A stretch of DNA of 19,704 bases from Candidatus Omnitrophota bacterium (GCA_016867175.1 VGKF01000005.1:1-19704); one strand, 5' to 3'. Numbered from the stretch's first letter, positions 7,744-14,987 are shown. Notes: generated by a model from the sequence alone, not told the origin. Numbers and translations: made by a program.

Positions 7744-7995
7744 ATGGATAAGAAAAAGATTACATGGATAATAGCGAGAGAAGGATTGATTATATTGGTA
7801 ATAGCTTTAACAAGTATGATAACTTATGTAGCGTTTATTTTTATTTTTAATCTACGCCTAAATCCCGCTTCTCAATATCATTATATCTTACCGAGGATCA
7901 TAGATAGAGCTGTTTCAATAACTTCTATCGGATACCCAATCTATCTACTCTCTCGTTTTATCTTTTGGGTGATTAAGAAGCCAAAGGATAAATAA
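7744..7995 (+). CDS. Small membrane protein, two predicted TM segments
   Basis: An 83-aa protein with an excellent ribosome-binding site (AGGAGG at 7734–7739, spaced for the ATG at 7744). Residues 8–36 (WIIAREGLIILVIAL, then ITYVAFIFIF) and about 60–76 (IGYPIYLLSRFIFWVI) are hydrophobic, so two membrane segments with a short extracytoplasmic loop are likely, followed by a basic KKPKDK tail. I recognise the REGLIIL...GYPIYLL pattern only as that of small uncharacterised membrane proteins. It sits between two copies of the tRNA-Gln promoter and 5' end, so it may have arrived with the insertion that split them. A TATAAT at 7710–7715 could serve as its -10 box, but no good -35 is seen. Confidence 0.62.
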   Translation: MDKKKITWIIAREGLIILVIALTSMITYVAFIFIFNLRLNPASQYHYILPRIIDRAVSITSIGYPIYLLSRFIFWVIKKPKDK

Positions 7996-8078
7996 AACAA
8001 AAAAAGAATAGCGCCTCTCCTTATTTTTACCTGCCGCTACGCATAATAGAAACTTTTTGGACACTGCCTATAATTAGC

Positions 8079-8107
8079 TTGACTCTGTTTTAGTCCCAAG
8101 TTATACT
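8079..8107 (+). promoter_or_regulatory. tRNA-Gln promoter, downstream copy
   Basis: TTGACT at 8079–8084, a 17-base spacer and TATACT at 8102–8107. It is the second copy of the promoter at 7568–7596. It lies 15 bases before the first truncated tRNA 5' copy and about 230 bases before the intact tRNA-Gln, so transcripts should carry a structured leader. Confidence 0.7.
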
Positions 8108-8122
8108 TTTTAATATAGTTAT

Positions 8123-8336
8123 TGCCCTGTCGTCTAATCAAGCGAGGCATCAGGTTTTTTATTTTATGCCGAGCGCAGTCCCCCGGAGCGAAGCGTAGGG
8201 GGAGGTAGGATATAACGTTTATTAAGATTTGCCCTGTCGTCTAATCAAGCGAGGCATCAGGTTTTTTATTTTATGCCGAGCGCAGTCCCCCGGAGCGAAG
8301 CGTAGGGGGAGGTAGGATATAACGTTTATTAAGATT
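8123..8336 (+). repeat. Perfect 107-bp tandem repeat starting with the tRNA-Gln 5' end
   Basis: Two units, 8123–8229 and 8230–8336, appear identical by eye. Each begins with the first 16 bases of tRNA-Gln (TGCCCTGTCGTCTAAT), then breaks in the D-loop into an unrelated body of about 91 bases. The body contains an inverted GGCAT/ATGCC pair around a T-rich loop and a hairpin with TCCCCC at 8179–8184 pairing with GGGGGA at 8198–8203 around GCGAAGC at 8188–8194. The second unit runs straight into the intact tRNA, which serves as a third 5' end with the same 107-base spacing. No open reading frame is seen inside. Confidence 0.9.
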
Positions 8337-8410
8337 TGCCCTGTCGTCTAATGGTAGGACACCAGACTCTGGATCTGGGTGTCATGGTTCGAGTCCATGC
8401 GGGGCAGCCA
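8337..8410 (+). tRNA. tRNA-Gln (anticodon CUG), CCA encoded
   Basis: The acceptor stem TGCCCTG (8337–8343) pairs with CGGGGCA (8400–8406), with one G·U. The anticodon stem CCAGA/TCTGG encloses the loop CTCTGGA, giving anticodon CTG, which reads CAG. The T arm contains GGTTCGAGTCC. The discriminator is G and CCA is encoded at 8408–8410. It decodes glutamine codon CAG. Truncated copies of its 5' end lie just upstream, but the tRNA itself looks intact. Confidence 0.95.
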
Positions 8411-8412
8411 AG

Positions 8413-8446
8413 TTGACAACTAACCGAATCATTTCGGTTAGATAAT
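8413..8446 (+). promoter_or_regulatory. TTGACA element with overlapping 9-bp inverted repeat (possible promoter/operator)
   Basis: TTGACA at 8413–8418 is a perfect -35 hexamer, but the best -10 (GATAAT at 8441–8446) is 22 bases away, which is too far for a normal promoter. CTAACCGAA at 8420–8428 and TTCGGTTAG at 8433–8441 form a perfect 9-bp inverted repeat with a 4-base loop. It is not followed by T residues, so it is a poor intrinsic terminator. An operator controlling the next two genes, or an RNA hairpin just behind tRNA-Gln, are the likely roles. Confidence 0.4.
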
Positions 8447-8466
8447 AATTATATGAGGAGGCTGCC

Positions 8467-8949
8467 ATGAAATCTTTTTTATTTGTTTTGATGATCGCTA
8501 TTTTGCTTATTTTTCCGGGACATGCTTTTTGTGGAATTATAGAAAAAGTTTCTGGTCCGCAAATTGCTGTTGAAAAACTTACAGGAAGAGGCGAGACATA
8601 CGAGATGAATTTTTCTGGTTGGGTAGGGTCATTAAAATTAGACAGTCAGGAGAAATTGATACTTATATCCGAGTTCTCTAATATTGATGGTAATATTTCT
8701 GTAGTAAACGGGACGTATAAAATCTTGAAGATTGACGAATACGACAATAGCATTGATTTTGATTGCGCCGACATAAATGATCTAACCGCTGGCATTGAAT
8801 GGCATGGTAAAATTTGGTTAACTGATGCTGGTGAAATCAAGGTTGAAATTGTTCAAAAGCAATCTTCGCGAAAATGGGTTAATTTAAGTGAATACGGTAA
8901 GAAATTTCTAAAAGACAATAATATCGAGAAACTGGACCTCGGGATTTAG
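8467..8949 (+). CDS. Secreted protein of unknown function
   Basis: A 160-aa protein preceded by GAGGAG at 8455–8460, which supports the ATG at 8467. Residues 1–20 form a signal peptide (MKSFLFVLMIAILLIFPGHA), probably cut after Ala20; the nearby Cys22 does not sit in a good lipobox. The mature part is acidic and rich in short beta-like segments (KLILISEF, ISVVNGTYKILKI, IWLTDAGEIKVEIV), perhaps a small beta-sandwich. I do not recognise a family. The downstream DUF3800 gene starts 3 bases after its stop, so the two form a bicistronic unit. Codon use is AT-richer than in the housekeeping genes to the left, which fits acquired DNA. Confidence 0.7.
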   Translation: MKSFLFVLMIAILLIFPGHAFCGIIEKVSGPQIAVEKLTGRGETYEMNFSGWVGSLKLDSQEKLILISEFSNIDGNISVVNGTYKILKIDEYDNSIDFDCADINDLTAGIEWHGKIWLTDAGEIKVEIVQKQSSRKWVNLSEYGKKFLKDNNIEKLDLGI

Positions 8950-8952
8950 CAA

Positions 8953-9696
8953 ATGAGCAATTATTTCGGTTTTATTGATGAAACAGGCGTATTGCATAAC
9001 GATCCCGATCAGCGGTTCTTTGCGATAGGTCTATTGAAATGCGAAGATACGTCGGCTTTGTATGAAGAATTACGGACTCTGAAGAACAGAGCAGAATCGA
9101 AACTTGATCTTGAGAGACAAACAAAAGGATTGCCCGTAAAGAAAGGATGTTTCGAGTTTAAGTTTTCAAGTATTACTCGTGGCTCGCACGAGTTTTATTA
9201 TGAGCTAATCAACCTATATTTCAAGTTTGCCAAGTTACAGTTTTGCAGCCTCGTAATTGATAAGACGAATCCCGGAGTAAAAATTGAGGAAGTATTCCCT
9301 GATACATGGGAAGCATATATTGGTTATTCCAAGACGCTGATTAAAAATAATATGAAGCCGAATGACAAAATATGTGTTGTTGCGGATTTCTTAGGTAAGC
9401 CGAAAACGAGCAATAAATATTATGAGCCAGAGATAAGAATCCTGCCAACCGTTTACAATGCGACTGTATTGGAATCACATGCGTCACTGTTTATTCAACT
9501 GGTAGACGTTATGATAGGATGTATTGTGTTGGATTTTAAGAGAAACCGGCAGCCAGAGAGAAAAGCAGATATATTCAAAGGTAAAGTTTGCGATTTTCTA
9601 AAAGAGAAATTAGAGTTACAATCTTTGGCAGGGAATTTTACGAAGCATCAACCGAATTACTTTAGCGTTTGGGAGTTTAATCCGAAGCAGAAATAA
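8953..9696 (+). CDS. DUF3800-family protein (RNase H-like fold)
   Basis: A 247-aa protein with hallmarks of the DUF3800 family: an N-terminal FIDETG at residues 7–12 (the usual DESG-type first acidic strand), FEFKFSS at 67–73, a central VVADFLGKP with Asp145, and ESHASLFIQLVDVMIGCI at 174–191, corresponding to the family's LQLADLLAG helix with Asp185. The spaced acidic residues match an RNase H-like active site, so nuclease or nucleotide-processing activity is plausible but unproven. DUF3800 genes often lie in mobile or defence islands. Here the gene is coupled (3-base gap) to a secreted protein, behind a tRNA, and ends at a strong hairpin. The ribosome-binding site is weak, suggesting translational coupling. 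Confidence 0.8.
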   Translation: MSNYFGFIDETGVLHNDPDQRFFAIGLLKCEDTSALYEELRTLKNRAESKLDLERQTKGLPVKKGCFEFKFSSITRGSHEFYYELINLYFKFAKLQFCSLVIDKTNPGVKIEEVFPDTWEAYIGYSKTLIKNNMKPNDKICVVADFLGKPKTSNKYYEPEIRILPTVYNATVLESHASLFIQLVDVMIGCIVLDFKRNRQPERKADIFKGKVCDFLKEKLELQSLAGNFTKHQPNYFSVWEFNPKQK

Positions 9697-9734
9697 AAAA
9701 TGCGAGCCATCGACCCAGTCAACGCCCGCATTTT
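9697..9734. terminator. Terminator after the DUF3800 gene
   Basis: AAAATGCG at 9697–9704 and CGCATTTT at 9727–9734 form an 8-bp stem right after the DUF3800 stop. The A run on one side and T run on the other would allow termination in both directions. The loop is large (22 bases). Confidence 0.55.
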
Positions 9735-9947
9735 AAATATACCTTAAGAAACGTTATTTGTCAAGGTTTTTGTTAGATTAGCCCAGTTGGATAAATCCAC
9801 CTTTGCCACGTCGAACAGCCATTTTAATAATCAACTGGCAATATTGATGTCGTGAAATTCGGCTGGCGACAACTCTGGGCAGCCAGTTTATAACGGCTAT
9901 GATTTTAAGCCCTTTCTGTAAGGGCATCCAGGCCTGCCAAAAAGGTC
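9735..9947. other. Non-coding gap with a copy of the tRNA-Gln 3' end
   Basis: No gene is supported here. GGGCAGCCA at 9877–9885 equals the 3' end of tRNA-Gln (8402–8410), and a similar AGTT/GTT follows in both places. It may mark the right end of a small island that begins at the tRNA. A short GCCCTT/AAGGGC inverted repeat (9909–9914 and 9920–9925) lies close to pabB. No convincing promoter for pabB was found. Confidence 0.45.
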
Positions 9948-11072
9948 ATGGTCGTCCAAATAGAATTTAATAAAAAACCACTACTTTTTCAAAAACCAAT
10001 TGCGCTTATCTTAACGCATAATGCTTCATCTATTGAAGGATGTTTCGTTGAGATGGAGTGTGCCCTAAAAAATGGCTATTACTTAGCCGGGTTCCTCTCA
10101 TATGAAGCAGGATATGCCTTTGAAGAGTGCCTGCGAGAGGATAAGCAGCATGATTTTCCTCTTATTTGCATGGGGGTATATAACACGCCTGAATGCCTCT
10201 CGATACAGCCTTCAGTGGCTTCTTGTAACGCCTCTCTTTTAAACCTACGTTTGAATATCAAACAAGAAAAATACTCTGCTAATATTTCCACGATTCGCAG
10301 ATATATCGCAGAGGGCGATGTTTATCAGATCACCTATTGTATAAAACTTTTGTTTGATTTTTACGGCAGCCCCTATTATCTTTATAGGAATTTACTAAAA
10401 GAGCAGCCTGTTCCATATCCTGCTTATATTGAGACGGATGCGTTTCAGATTCTTTCGCTCTCCCCGGAAAAGTTTATGCAGAAAGAAGGAGAGTTTATCA
10501 CTACCAAGCCCATGAAAGGCACTTGGCCGCGCGCAGATACATTTGTGTCGGATTTAATTGGGCGCCTGCGTTTCGGATACGATGAGAAAAACAAAGCTGA
10601 AAATATTATGATAGCAGATCTCCTGCGTAATGACCTTGGTAGAATAGGATATAACGTTGCGGCGCCGCGCTTGTGCGAGATTACAAAGTATAAGACTTTA
10701 TATCAGATGACTTCAACTGTCACCGCCTCTTTACCAGGAGAGATATTATTATACCGCCTTTTTAGCGCCTTGTTTCCATCTGGTTCAGTTACCGGAGCCC
10801 CTAAGATCAGGGCAATGGAGATAATTAAAGGATTGGAAGGCGAAGAGAGGCATATCTACACAGGGGCGATCGGTTATATCAGTCCGCAAAAAGACCTCTT
10901 CTTTAATATTCCTATCCGCACCCTGCTCATCCGTAATGGTAAAGGAGAGATGGGTATCGGCGGAGGGATTGTCTGGGATTCTACTGCAGAAGGCGAATGG
11001 AATGAGGGTTTACTTAAGGCACGCTTTGTAACAGATTTGTTCGGCCAGGCAATTGAGCCTGATAGCGCCTAA
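9948..11072 (+). CDS. pabB: Aminodeoxychorismate synthase component I
   Basis: PabB converts chorismate to 4-amino-4-deoxychorismate with ammonia from a PabA partner, on the path to folate. Residues 1–100 are a diverged N-terminal region including GYYLAGFLSYEAGYAFEE. The chorismate-binding domain covers about 108–366 and contains GDVYQITY, ITTKPMKGT (186–192, matching PIKGT with the Lys that distinguishes ADC synthases from anthranilate synthases), NIMIADLLRNDLGRIG, FPSGSVTGAPK and GIGGGIVWDS. At 374 residues it is a stand-alone PabB without the PabC fusion found in some genomes. The ATG at 9948 is the only normal start after the in-frame stop at 9906, but AAAGG lies only two bases before it, so initiation may be weak. 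No pabA is in the window. Confidence 0.92.
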   Translation: MVVQIEFNKKPLLFQKPIALILTHNASSIEGCFVEMECALKNGYYLAGFLSYEAGYAFEECLREDKQHDFPLICMGVYNTPECLSIQPSVASCNASLLNLRLNIKQEKYSANISTIRRYIAEGDVYQITYCIKLLFDFYGSPYYLYRNLLKEQPVPYPAYIETDAFQILSLSPEKFMQKEGEFITTKPMKGTWPRADTFVSDLIGRLRFGYDEKNKAENIMIADLLRNDLGRIGYNVAAPRLCEITKYKTLYQMTSTVTASLPGEILLYRLFSALFPSGSVTGAPKIRAMEIIKGLEGEERHIYTGAIGYISPQKDLFFNIPIRTLLIRNGKGEMGIGGGIVWDSTAEGEWNEGLLKARFVTDLFGQAIEPDSA

Positions 11073-11076
11073 TACC

Positions 11077-11104
11077 TTGATATTTGGGGTTTCTATTGTA
11101 TAAT
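11077..11104 (+). promoter_or_regulatory. tRNA-Leu promoter
   Basis: TTGATA at 11077–11082, a 16-base spacer and a perfect TATAAT at 11099–11104, ending 10 bases before the tRNA. It begins only five bases after the pabB stop. Confidence 0.7.
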
Positions 11105-11114
11105 AGACTAACTT

Positions 11115-11198
11115 GCGAGGATGGCGGAATGGCAGACGCGACAGTTTGAGGGGCTGTTGGGCGATGAGCCTGTGAGGGTTCAACTCCCTCTCCTCGCA
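11115..11198 (+). tRNA. tRNA-Leu (anticodon GAG)
   Basis: The acceptor stem GCGAGGA (11115–11121) pairs with TCCTCGC (11191–11197), and the discriminator is A. The anticodon stem ACAGT/GCTGT encloses TTGAGGG, giving anticodon GAG, for CUC/CUU codons. The long variable arm and the GGCGGAATGGCAGACGCG D-arm sequence are typical of tRNA-Leu. CCA is not encoded. A T-rich run follows (ATTTTTCTATTT) and may terminate transcription. Confidence 0.95.
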
Positions 11199-11206
11199 CT
11201 ATTTTT

Positions 11207-12157
11207 CTATTTAGTATTACAGCGGTCGTCTTTACGCTGGTCTTTGACGTAATTACTACGTTCCAGCTTCTTGGCGTAGGATTTTAATTCTGCCCCGATC
11301 TCGCCTATCTGCGCTACGTGTTCTATCTTGCGCACCTCATTAGTTACTATCCCGATTGAGATTGATATAAGCGGTATCTTTTGGGGATTCCCCTGGCGGT
11401 CGTGGGAGACAATATAGCCGTTTTTTCTATCAGTTTCATTATAAAAGGAGGGAGATTTTTTTTCAAACTCCGCGATAATCTCTTTACAGATGCTATCTGC
11501 GTTTTGGGGCAGGGTGACTACTACAAAGTCATCTCCTCCGATATGTCCGATAAAATCATCGTGGTTGCCGAACCTATGCGTGGTCTGTATAAGTATGCGG
11601 GCTGTATCGCGGATGACGTCATCCCCGTGCTCAAAGCCGTAGGTGTCGTTGTAGGATTTAAATTTATCCAGGTCTACGTAACAGACTGCAAAAAGTGTCT
11701 TCTTTTCCAATCTGTTGGTAAGCTCGTTCAATATAGAGACATTGCCGGGTAGCCTGGTCAGGGGGTTTGCCTCTAGGTCCCTCTCGGTCCTGCGTAGGAT
11801 CATGCGGATACGCGCCAGCAGCTCTTTTGGCTCAAAGGGCTTGACTATATAGTCGTCTGCCCCGGCATTGATACCCCCTACTTTGTCACTAATCTCGCCC
11901 TTGCCAGTTACCATAATAATAGGTATATGTCTTAACAGTAGGTCCTGTTTTACTTTCAGGCATACCTGTTGGCCGTTCATCTTCGGCATGTTGTAATCCA
12001 AGAGGACCAGGTCTAAGGGCTTAGACTGGATAATACGTATTGCCTCTTCGCCGTCACCTGCCTTTAATATTTCGTAGTTCTCCTCAGCCAGGGTTATCTC
12101 CAAGACATCTAATATGTCCGGGTCATCATCAACTAGCAGTATCCGCGGCTTAGACAC
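11207..12157 (-). CDS. Response regulator: REC domain plus variant GGDEF (GGDDF) domain
   Basis: A 316-aa response regulator. The REC domain (1–122) has the acidic pocket DDD at 10–12, phospho-acceptor Asp54 in LLDYNMP, Thr84 and Lys106 in VKPF. A GGDEF-type domain (about 130–300) shows YVDLDKFKSYND (160–171) and the signature GGDDF at 207–211 in place of GG[DE]EF. There is no RxxD inhibitory site upstream. The SFYNETDRKNGYI and DRQGN segment is an extension also found in other GGDDF response regulators. Cyclase activity is therefore uncertain; an output or receptor role is possible. The start is GTG, with AGGAGG a few bases upstream. It lies 11 bases behind the histidine kinase, its likely phosphodonor. 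Confidence 0.9.
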   Translation of the reverse strand: MSKPRILLVDDDPDILDVLEITLAEENYEILKAGDGEEAIRIIQSKPLDLVLLDYNMPKMNGQQVCLKVKQDLLLRHIPIIMVTGKGEISDKVGGINAGADDYIVKPFEPKELLARIRMILRRTERDLEANPLTRLPGNVSILNELTNRLEKKTLFAVCYVDLDKFKSYNDTYGFEHGDDVIRDTARILIQTTHRFGNHDDFIGHIGGDDFVVVTLPQNADSICKEIIAEFEKKSPSFYNETDRKNGYIVSHDRQGNPQKIPLISISIGIVTNEVRKIEHVAQIGEIGAELKSYAKKLERSNYVKDQRKDDRCNTK

Positions 12158-12168
12158 GCGCCCTCCTT

Positions 12169-13680
12169 TTATTTCATAAGCGGTAGCGTAAAGCTAAAGG
12201 TGCTACCTTTGCCCAGGCTGCTTTCTATCCAAATCTTTCCCTTGTGTGCCTCAATAATATGCTTTACCAGCGATAGGCCTAAACCAGTTCCTTTGACCTG
12301 CTGGTTTACGTCATTATCTACGCGATAAAATTCCTGAAAGAGCGACTGCAAGGCATCAGGAGGTATGCCTATGCCGGTATCAGAGATATCTACCTGGACC
12401 TCATTGTTTTTTACCTGGGCCCTTATGGTGATTTTTCCTTTTTCCGGGGTGAACTTCACGGCATTTCCCAAAAGATTAATAAATACACGCTCAAGTTGCG
12501 TACGGTCGCCTGTAACTGCGGGTAATTTGCCCTTTAGATCGGTAACTAGCTCAACATTTTTGTTCTTACATTGTATCATAATCAGGTCTGCGGTCTTATC
12601 TACGATGTCTTTTAAGTCCTGCGCTTCCATTTTCATTACCGCCCTGCCTGATTCAATGCGGGCTATATCTAGGAGGCCGTTTACCATCTGTACTAGCTCG
12701 TCGCTATGTAGGTTTATCTTAGCTAGCCTCTCCTTGACCGGAGCGGGAAGTTTGCCTAATTTTTCCTCTAAGAGTATGGCGGCATACCCCTTGATAGAGG
12801 TAAGAGGTGTCCTTAATTCATGCGAGACGCTTGAGATAAAGTCGGTTTTTCGCTTACTGTTTTTTTTGACTTCTTCAAGGGCCAGGGTTAATTCATGCGT
12901 CCTTTCCTCTACCTTTTTTTCCAGCTCCTGCTGTGCCTTCCAGGTAGTTTCGAATAGACGGGCGTTTTCTATGGCCTGCCCTACTTGATTAGTAAGGATA
13001 GTAATAAGTTCTTCATCGCCTGCGGTGACTGCTACATCCAGATTATCCGTACCCACGAATAAGAAACCCTTTTTACCTTCCTTTGGCAGGATAGGAGAGA
13101 TTACAAAAGAATTAACTTTGAAGATATGGCTTAATTTATTTTTATCTATTTGTGAATCTTGCTGTAACAAAGTAGAAGAAATAGCCCTTTCTTTTTTTAT
13201 CAAATCCAGGTATTTATCCTGTTCTGAATCTATAAATGATTTGATGATGTGCCCCTCGTTCTCGAGGTAGCCTATGCTTAGATGAATGATAAACTTGTTC
13301 TCTTTTTCATGCCAGAGTAATACGCAGGCTTTTTCGAACCCCAGCTCTTCTAGGCATGAGGCAGTAATCCTGCGGAATATCTGGCCTTCCTCTAAGGTCG
13401 TGCTTAAAGAGCGCGAGAGCCTTTGTAGGGCATAGAGTCCGGAGATCTTTTTATCCAACTCTTCCTGGGTTTTGTTGAGCTCCATATCTGTGCGCACGAT
13501 AAGCTTGGCCTGCCCGTCCATTTCTTCCAGCGAGCGGGTTAATTTATCCGACTTTTTCTGCAACTCCCTAGACTTATTTATAGTAAAGAAGAGCCCGATA
13601 GCCATTCCGGCAATAGCCAGTATGTTTATAAGTTTAAGCGAGCCCGTAATTATATTAAGTATTACCTCAGGGTTATCCAT
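12169..13680 (-). CDS. Membrane-bound sensor histidine kinase with GAF domain
   Basis: A 503-aa kinase. One N-terminal membrane helix lies at about 11–33, followed by a long coiled coil (35–80) and a GAF-like sensor domain (about 85–240). A second coiled coil (245–275) leads to the HisKA domain with SHELRTPL, phospho-His at residue 287. The ATPase domain has the N box (INLLGNAVKF, Asn406), G1 (DTGIGIP, 434–440), F box (LFQEFYR) and G2 (GTGLGLS, 464–470), so all catalytic boxes are intact. No large extracytoplasmic domain is present, so sensing is probably cytoplasmic through GAF and the neighbouring FIST protein. It is the middle gene of a FIST–kinase–regulator operon, with a 5-base gap upstream and 11 bases downstream. 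Confidence 0.93.
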   Translation of the reverse strand: MDNPEVILNIITGSLKLINILAIAGMAIGLFFTINKSRELQKKSDKLTRSLEEMDGQAKLIVRTDMELNKTQEELDKKISGLYALQRLSRSLSTTLEEGQIFRRITASCLEELGFEKACVLLWHEKENKFIIHLSIGYLENEGHIIKSFIDSEQDKYLDLIKKERAISSTLLQQDSQIDKNKLSHIFKVNSFVISPILPKEGKKGFLFVGTDNLDVAVTAGDEELITILTNQVGQAIENARLFETTWKAQQELEKKVEERTHELTLALEEVKKNSKRKTDFISSVSHELRTPLTSIKGYAAILLEEKLGKLPAPVKERLAKINLHSDELVQMVNGLLDIARIESGRAVMKMEAQDLKDIVDKTADLIMIQCKNKNVELVTDLKGKLPAVTGDRTQLERVFINLLGNAVKFTPEKGKITIRAQVKNNEVQVDISDTGIGIPPDALQSLFQEFYRVDNDVNQQVKGTGLGLSLVKHIIEAHKGKIWIESSLGKGSTFSFTLPLMK

Positions 13681-13685
13681 ATTTT

Positions 13686-14894
13686 TTAGCCTCCGAAAGC
13701 TAATATGGCTATGGTCTGGTTATGAAAATACGCTTGGCCTTGGTAGCTTACTGCCTGTAGCGGGGCCTGTTCTCCGTAAGTGTAAAGGCCTATAAAGGGA
13801 GTCTCCGAGCCCAGCCCTTCTTTAATAATATCCACTTCTTTATCCGAATCTTTTTTAAGCAGCATATAACGCGAAGTTGAATTAAAAACCAGGGCAAAGT
13901 TGCGCTGCTTCCTTTTTTCTAGCGGGGCTATCTGTCCATAGAGCGCTTTTTTTGCCTCTTCTGTAGCCTGCTGGGTGGCATTCAGGCAGGATTCTTTTGT
14001 CCCGATCATTAGCCTGATAGAACTGCCTTCCGCGATATTACCATGTAGCCGCATGGAACCGTCGTCTTCTATGGAAAGGATATTTCTTAGCAGGTATTCT
14101 TCCTCTCCGGAGAGATATATCCCTATCGGGTAGAGTACAGAGATGCGTTTTAACTCTTTCTTTAGCTCAAGGATATTACGGTTAAGGTATCCTTCGTAAA
14201 TTTTTACTGCAGGCCGGTCATCTATTTCATATACTATATTTCCAGCTGCCTTAGTGACTATGCGGGGCTTACCCAGGGCATTCCAACCATGCTTAATCCC
14301 TAAACCAAAGTTTAATCTACCGCCTAAAATCATCCCGCTTGAGCCGTCGCTAAATATCTCCTGATTAAAGAAGGTATAGGTCCTTGTAAAACGCATATTA
14401 TCTGATGCAGAAGCCCCTGCTAGGGGGAAGCTCTTGCCTAATCTTTCTTGAAGGCCATAGATAAAATTTGAGCCGTCATCCATTAGCCCGTCGGAAAAGA
14501 TGACGCTTATGACCCTGCGCATATCCCTAAAGCCGGAAAGTAACTTGTTGCCTAATTCCCTGCCAGCATTTAAAGAGGTTTTAGCCTTGATATCTTTGGT
14601 ATATGCTGTGTTTAGAGATACCCCGGTAGGAAAACTAAGCAACATCACTGCCAGGCCGTGCTTAAAGACGCCTTGATTGGTAATAATCGCTGCCCCGCTT
14701 GCGCCTATTATAGGCGTATGTGCCAGAGAGGAGCTTAGCATTTTTAAGGTAACCGGGTAGGCCAGGTCTATAGAACTAAAGACGATTGCCAGGTCTGTTT
14801 TCTCGGTATGCATATTGCTTATGGCAAGCCTGGCTGCCTCTTTTGCTGCCATAGCAGGGTCTTTTTCTGTGCTTAGTCCTACGCTTATATACAT
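13686..14894 (-). CDS. FIST-domain sensory protein (FIST_N + FIST_C)
   Basis: A 402-aa stand-alone FIST protein. The N-terminal half shows MYISVGLSTEKDPAMAAKEA, then LAIVFSSI and IIGASGAAIIT, typical of FIST_N. The C-terminal half shows RPAVKIYEGYL (FIST_C start), GNIAEGSSIRLMIG and the end LVFNSTSRYMLL...PFIGLYTYGEQAP, typical of FIST_C. FIST domains are predicted to sense small ligands, possibly amino acids, and often feed kinases or cyclases. Here the gene precedes the histidine kinase by five bases, so it probably supplies the input signal. It has no membrane segment. The ribosome-binding site is weak (AAAAAGGC just before ATG). Confidence 0.9.
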   Translation of the reverse strand: MYISVGLSTEKDPAMAAKEAARLAISNMHTEKTDLAIVFSSIDLAYPVTLKMLSSSLAHTPIIGASGAAIITNQGVFKHGLAVMLLSFPTGVSLNTAYTKDIKAKTSLNAGRELGNKLLSGFRDMRRVISVIFSDGLMDDGSNFIYGLQERLGKSFPLAGASASDNMRFTRTYTFFNQEIFSDGSSGMILGGRLNFGLGIKHGWNALGKPRIVTKAAGNIVYEIDDRPAVKIYEGYLNRNILELKKELKRISVLYPIGIYLSGEEEYLLRNILSIEDDGSMRLHGNIAEGSSIRLMIGTKESCLNATQQATEEAKKALYGQIAPLEKRKQRNFALVFNSTSRYMLLKKDSDKEVDIIKEGLGSETPFIGLYTYGEQAPLQAVSYQGQAYFHNQTIAILAFGG

Positions 14895-14941
14895 GCCTTT
14901 TTAAAGAGATACAAAATACGCCTTTTGCTATAATCAGCAGT

Positions 14942-14970
14942 AATATACACTATTTATTTAGCTAATTCAA
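14942..14970 (-). promoter_or_regulatory. Promoter of the FIST–kinase–regulator operon
   Basis: On the minus strand TTGAAT (14970–14965), a 17-base spacer and TATATT (14947–14942) give a fair sigma-70-type promoter, with the -10 ending 47 bases before the FIST start codon. It is divergent from the tRNA-Glu promoter. Confidence 0.45.
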
Positions 14971-14987
14971 GAGGGCAAATAAATCGT

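Noticed and set aside
8123..8336. CRISPR array
   Set aside because: There are only two units, they are identical in full with no unique spacers, and they start with a tRNA sequence. No cas gene is present.
8053..8340. T-box riboswitch
   Set aside because: The tRNA-like pieces are literal copies of the tRNA 5' end, with no T-box core or specifier loop, and the downstream gene is a tRNA.
8420..8446. Intrinsic terminator for tRNA-Gln
   Set aside because: The 9-bp stem is good but is followed by ATAATAATT, not a T-run.
10645..10660. GGATATAACGTT in pabB shared with the 107-bp repeat
   Set aside because: A 12-base match in coding sequence with no flanking similarity is most likely chance.
12365..12988. 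Long plus-strand reading frame opposite the histidine kinase
   Set aside because: It mirrors a well-supported kinase gene, has no ribosome-binding site and has low-complexity Ser/Phe/Leu composition. Similar antisense frames over gltX, the regulator and the RND pump were rejected for the same reason.
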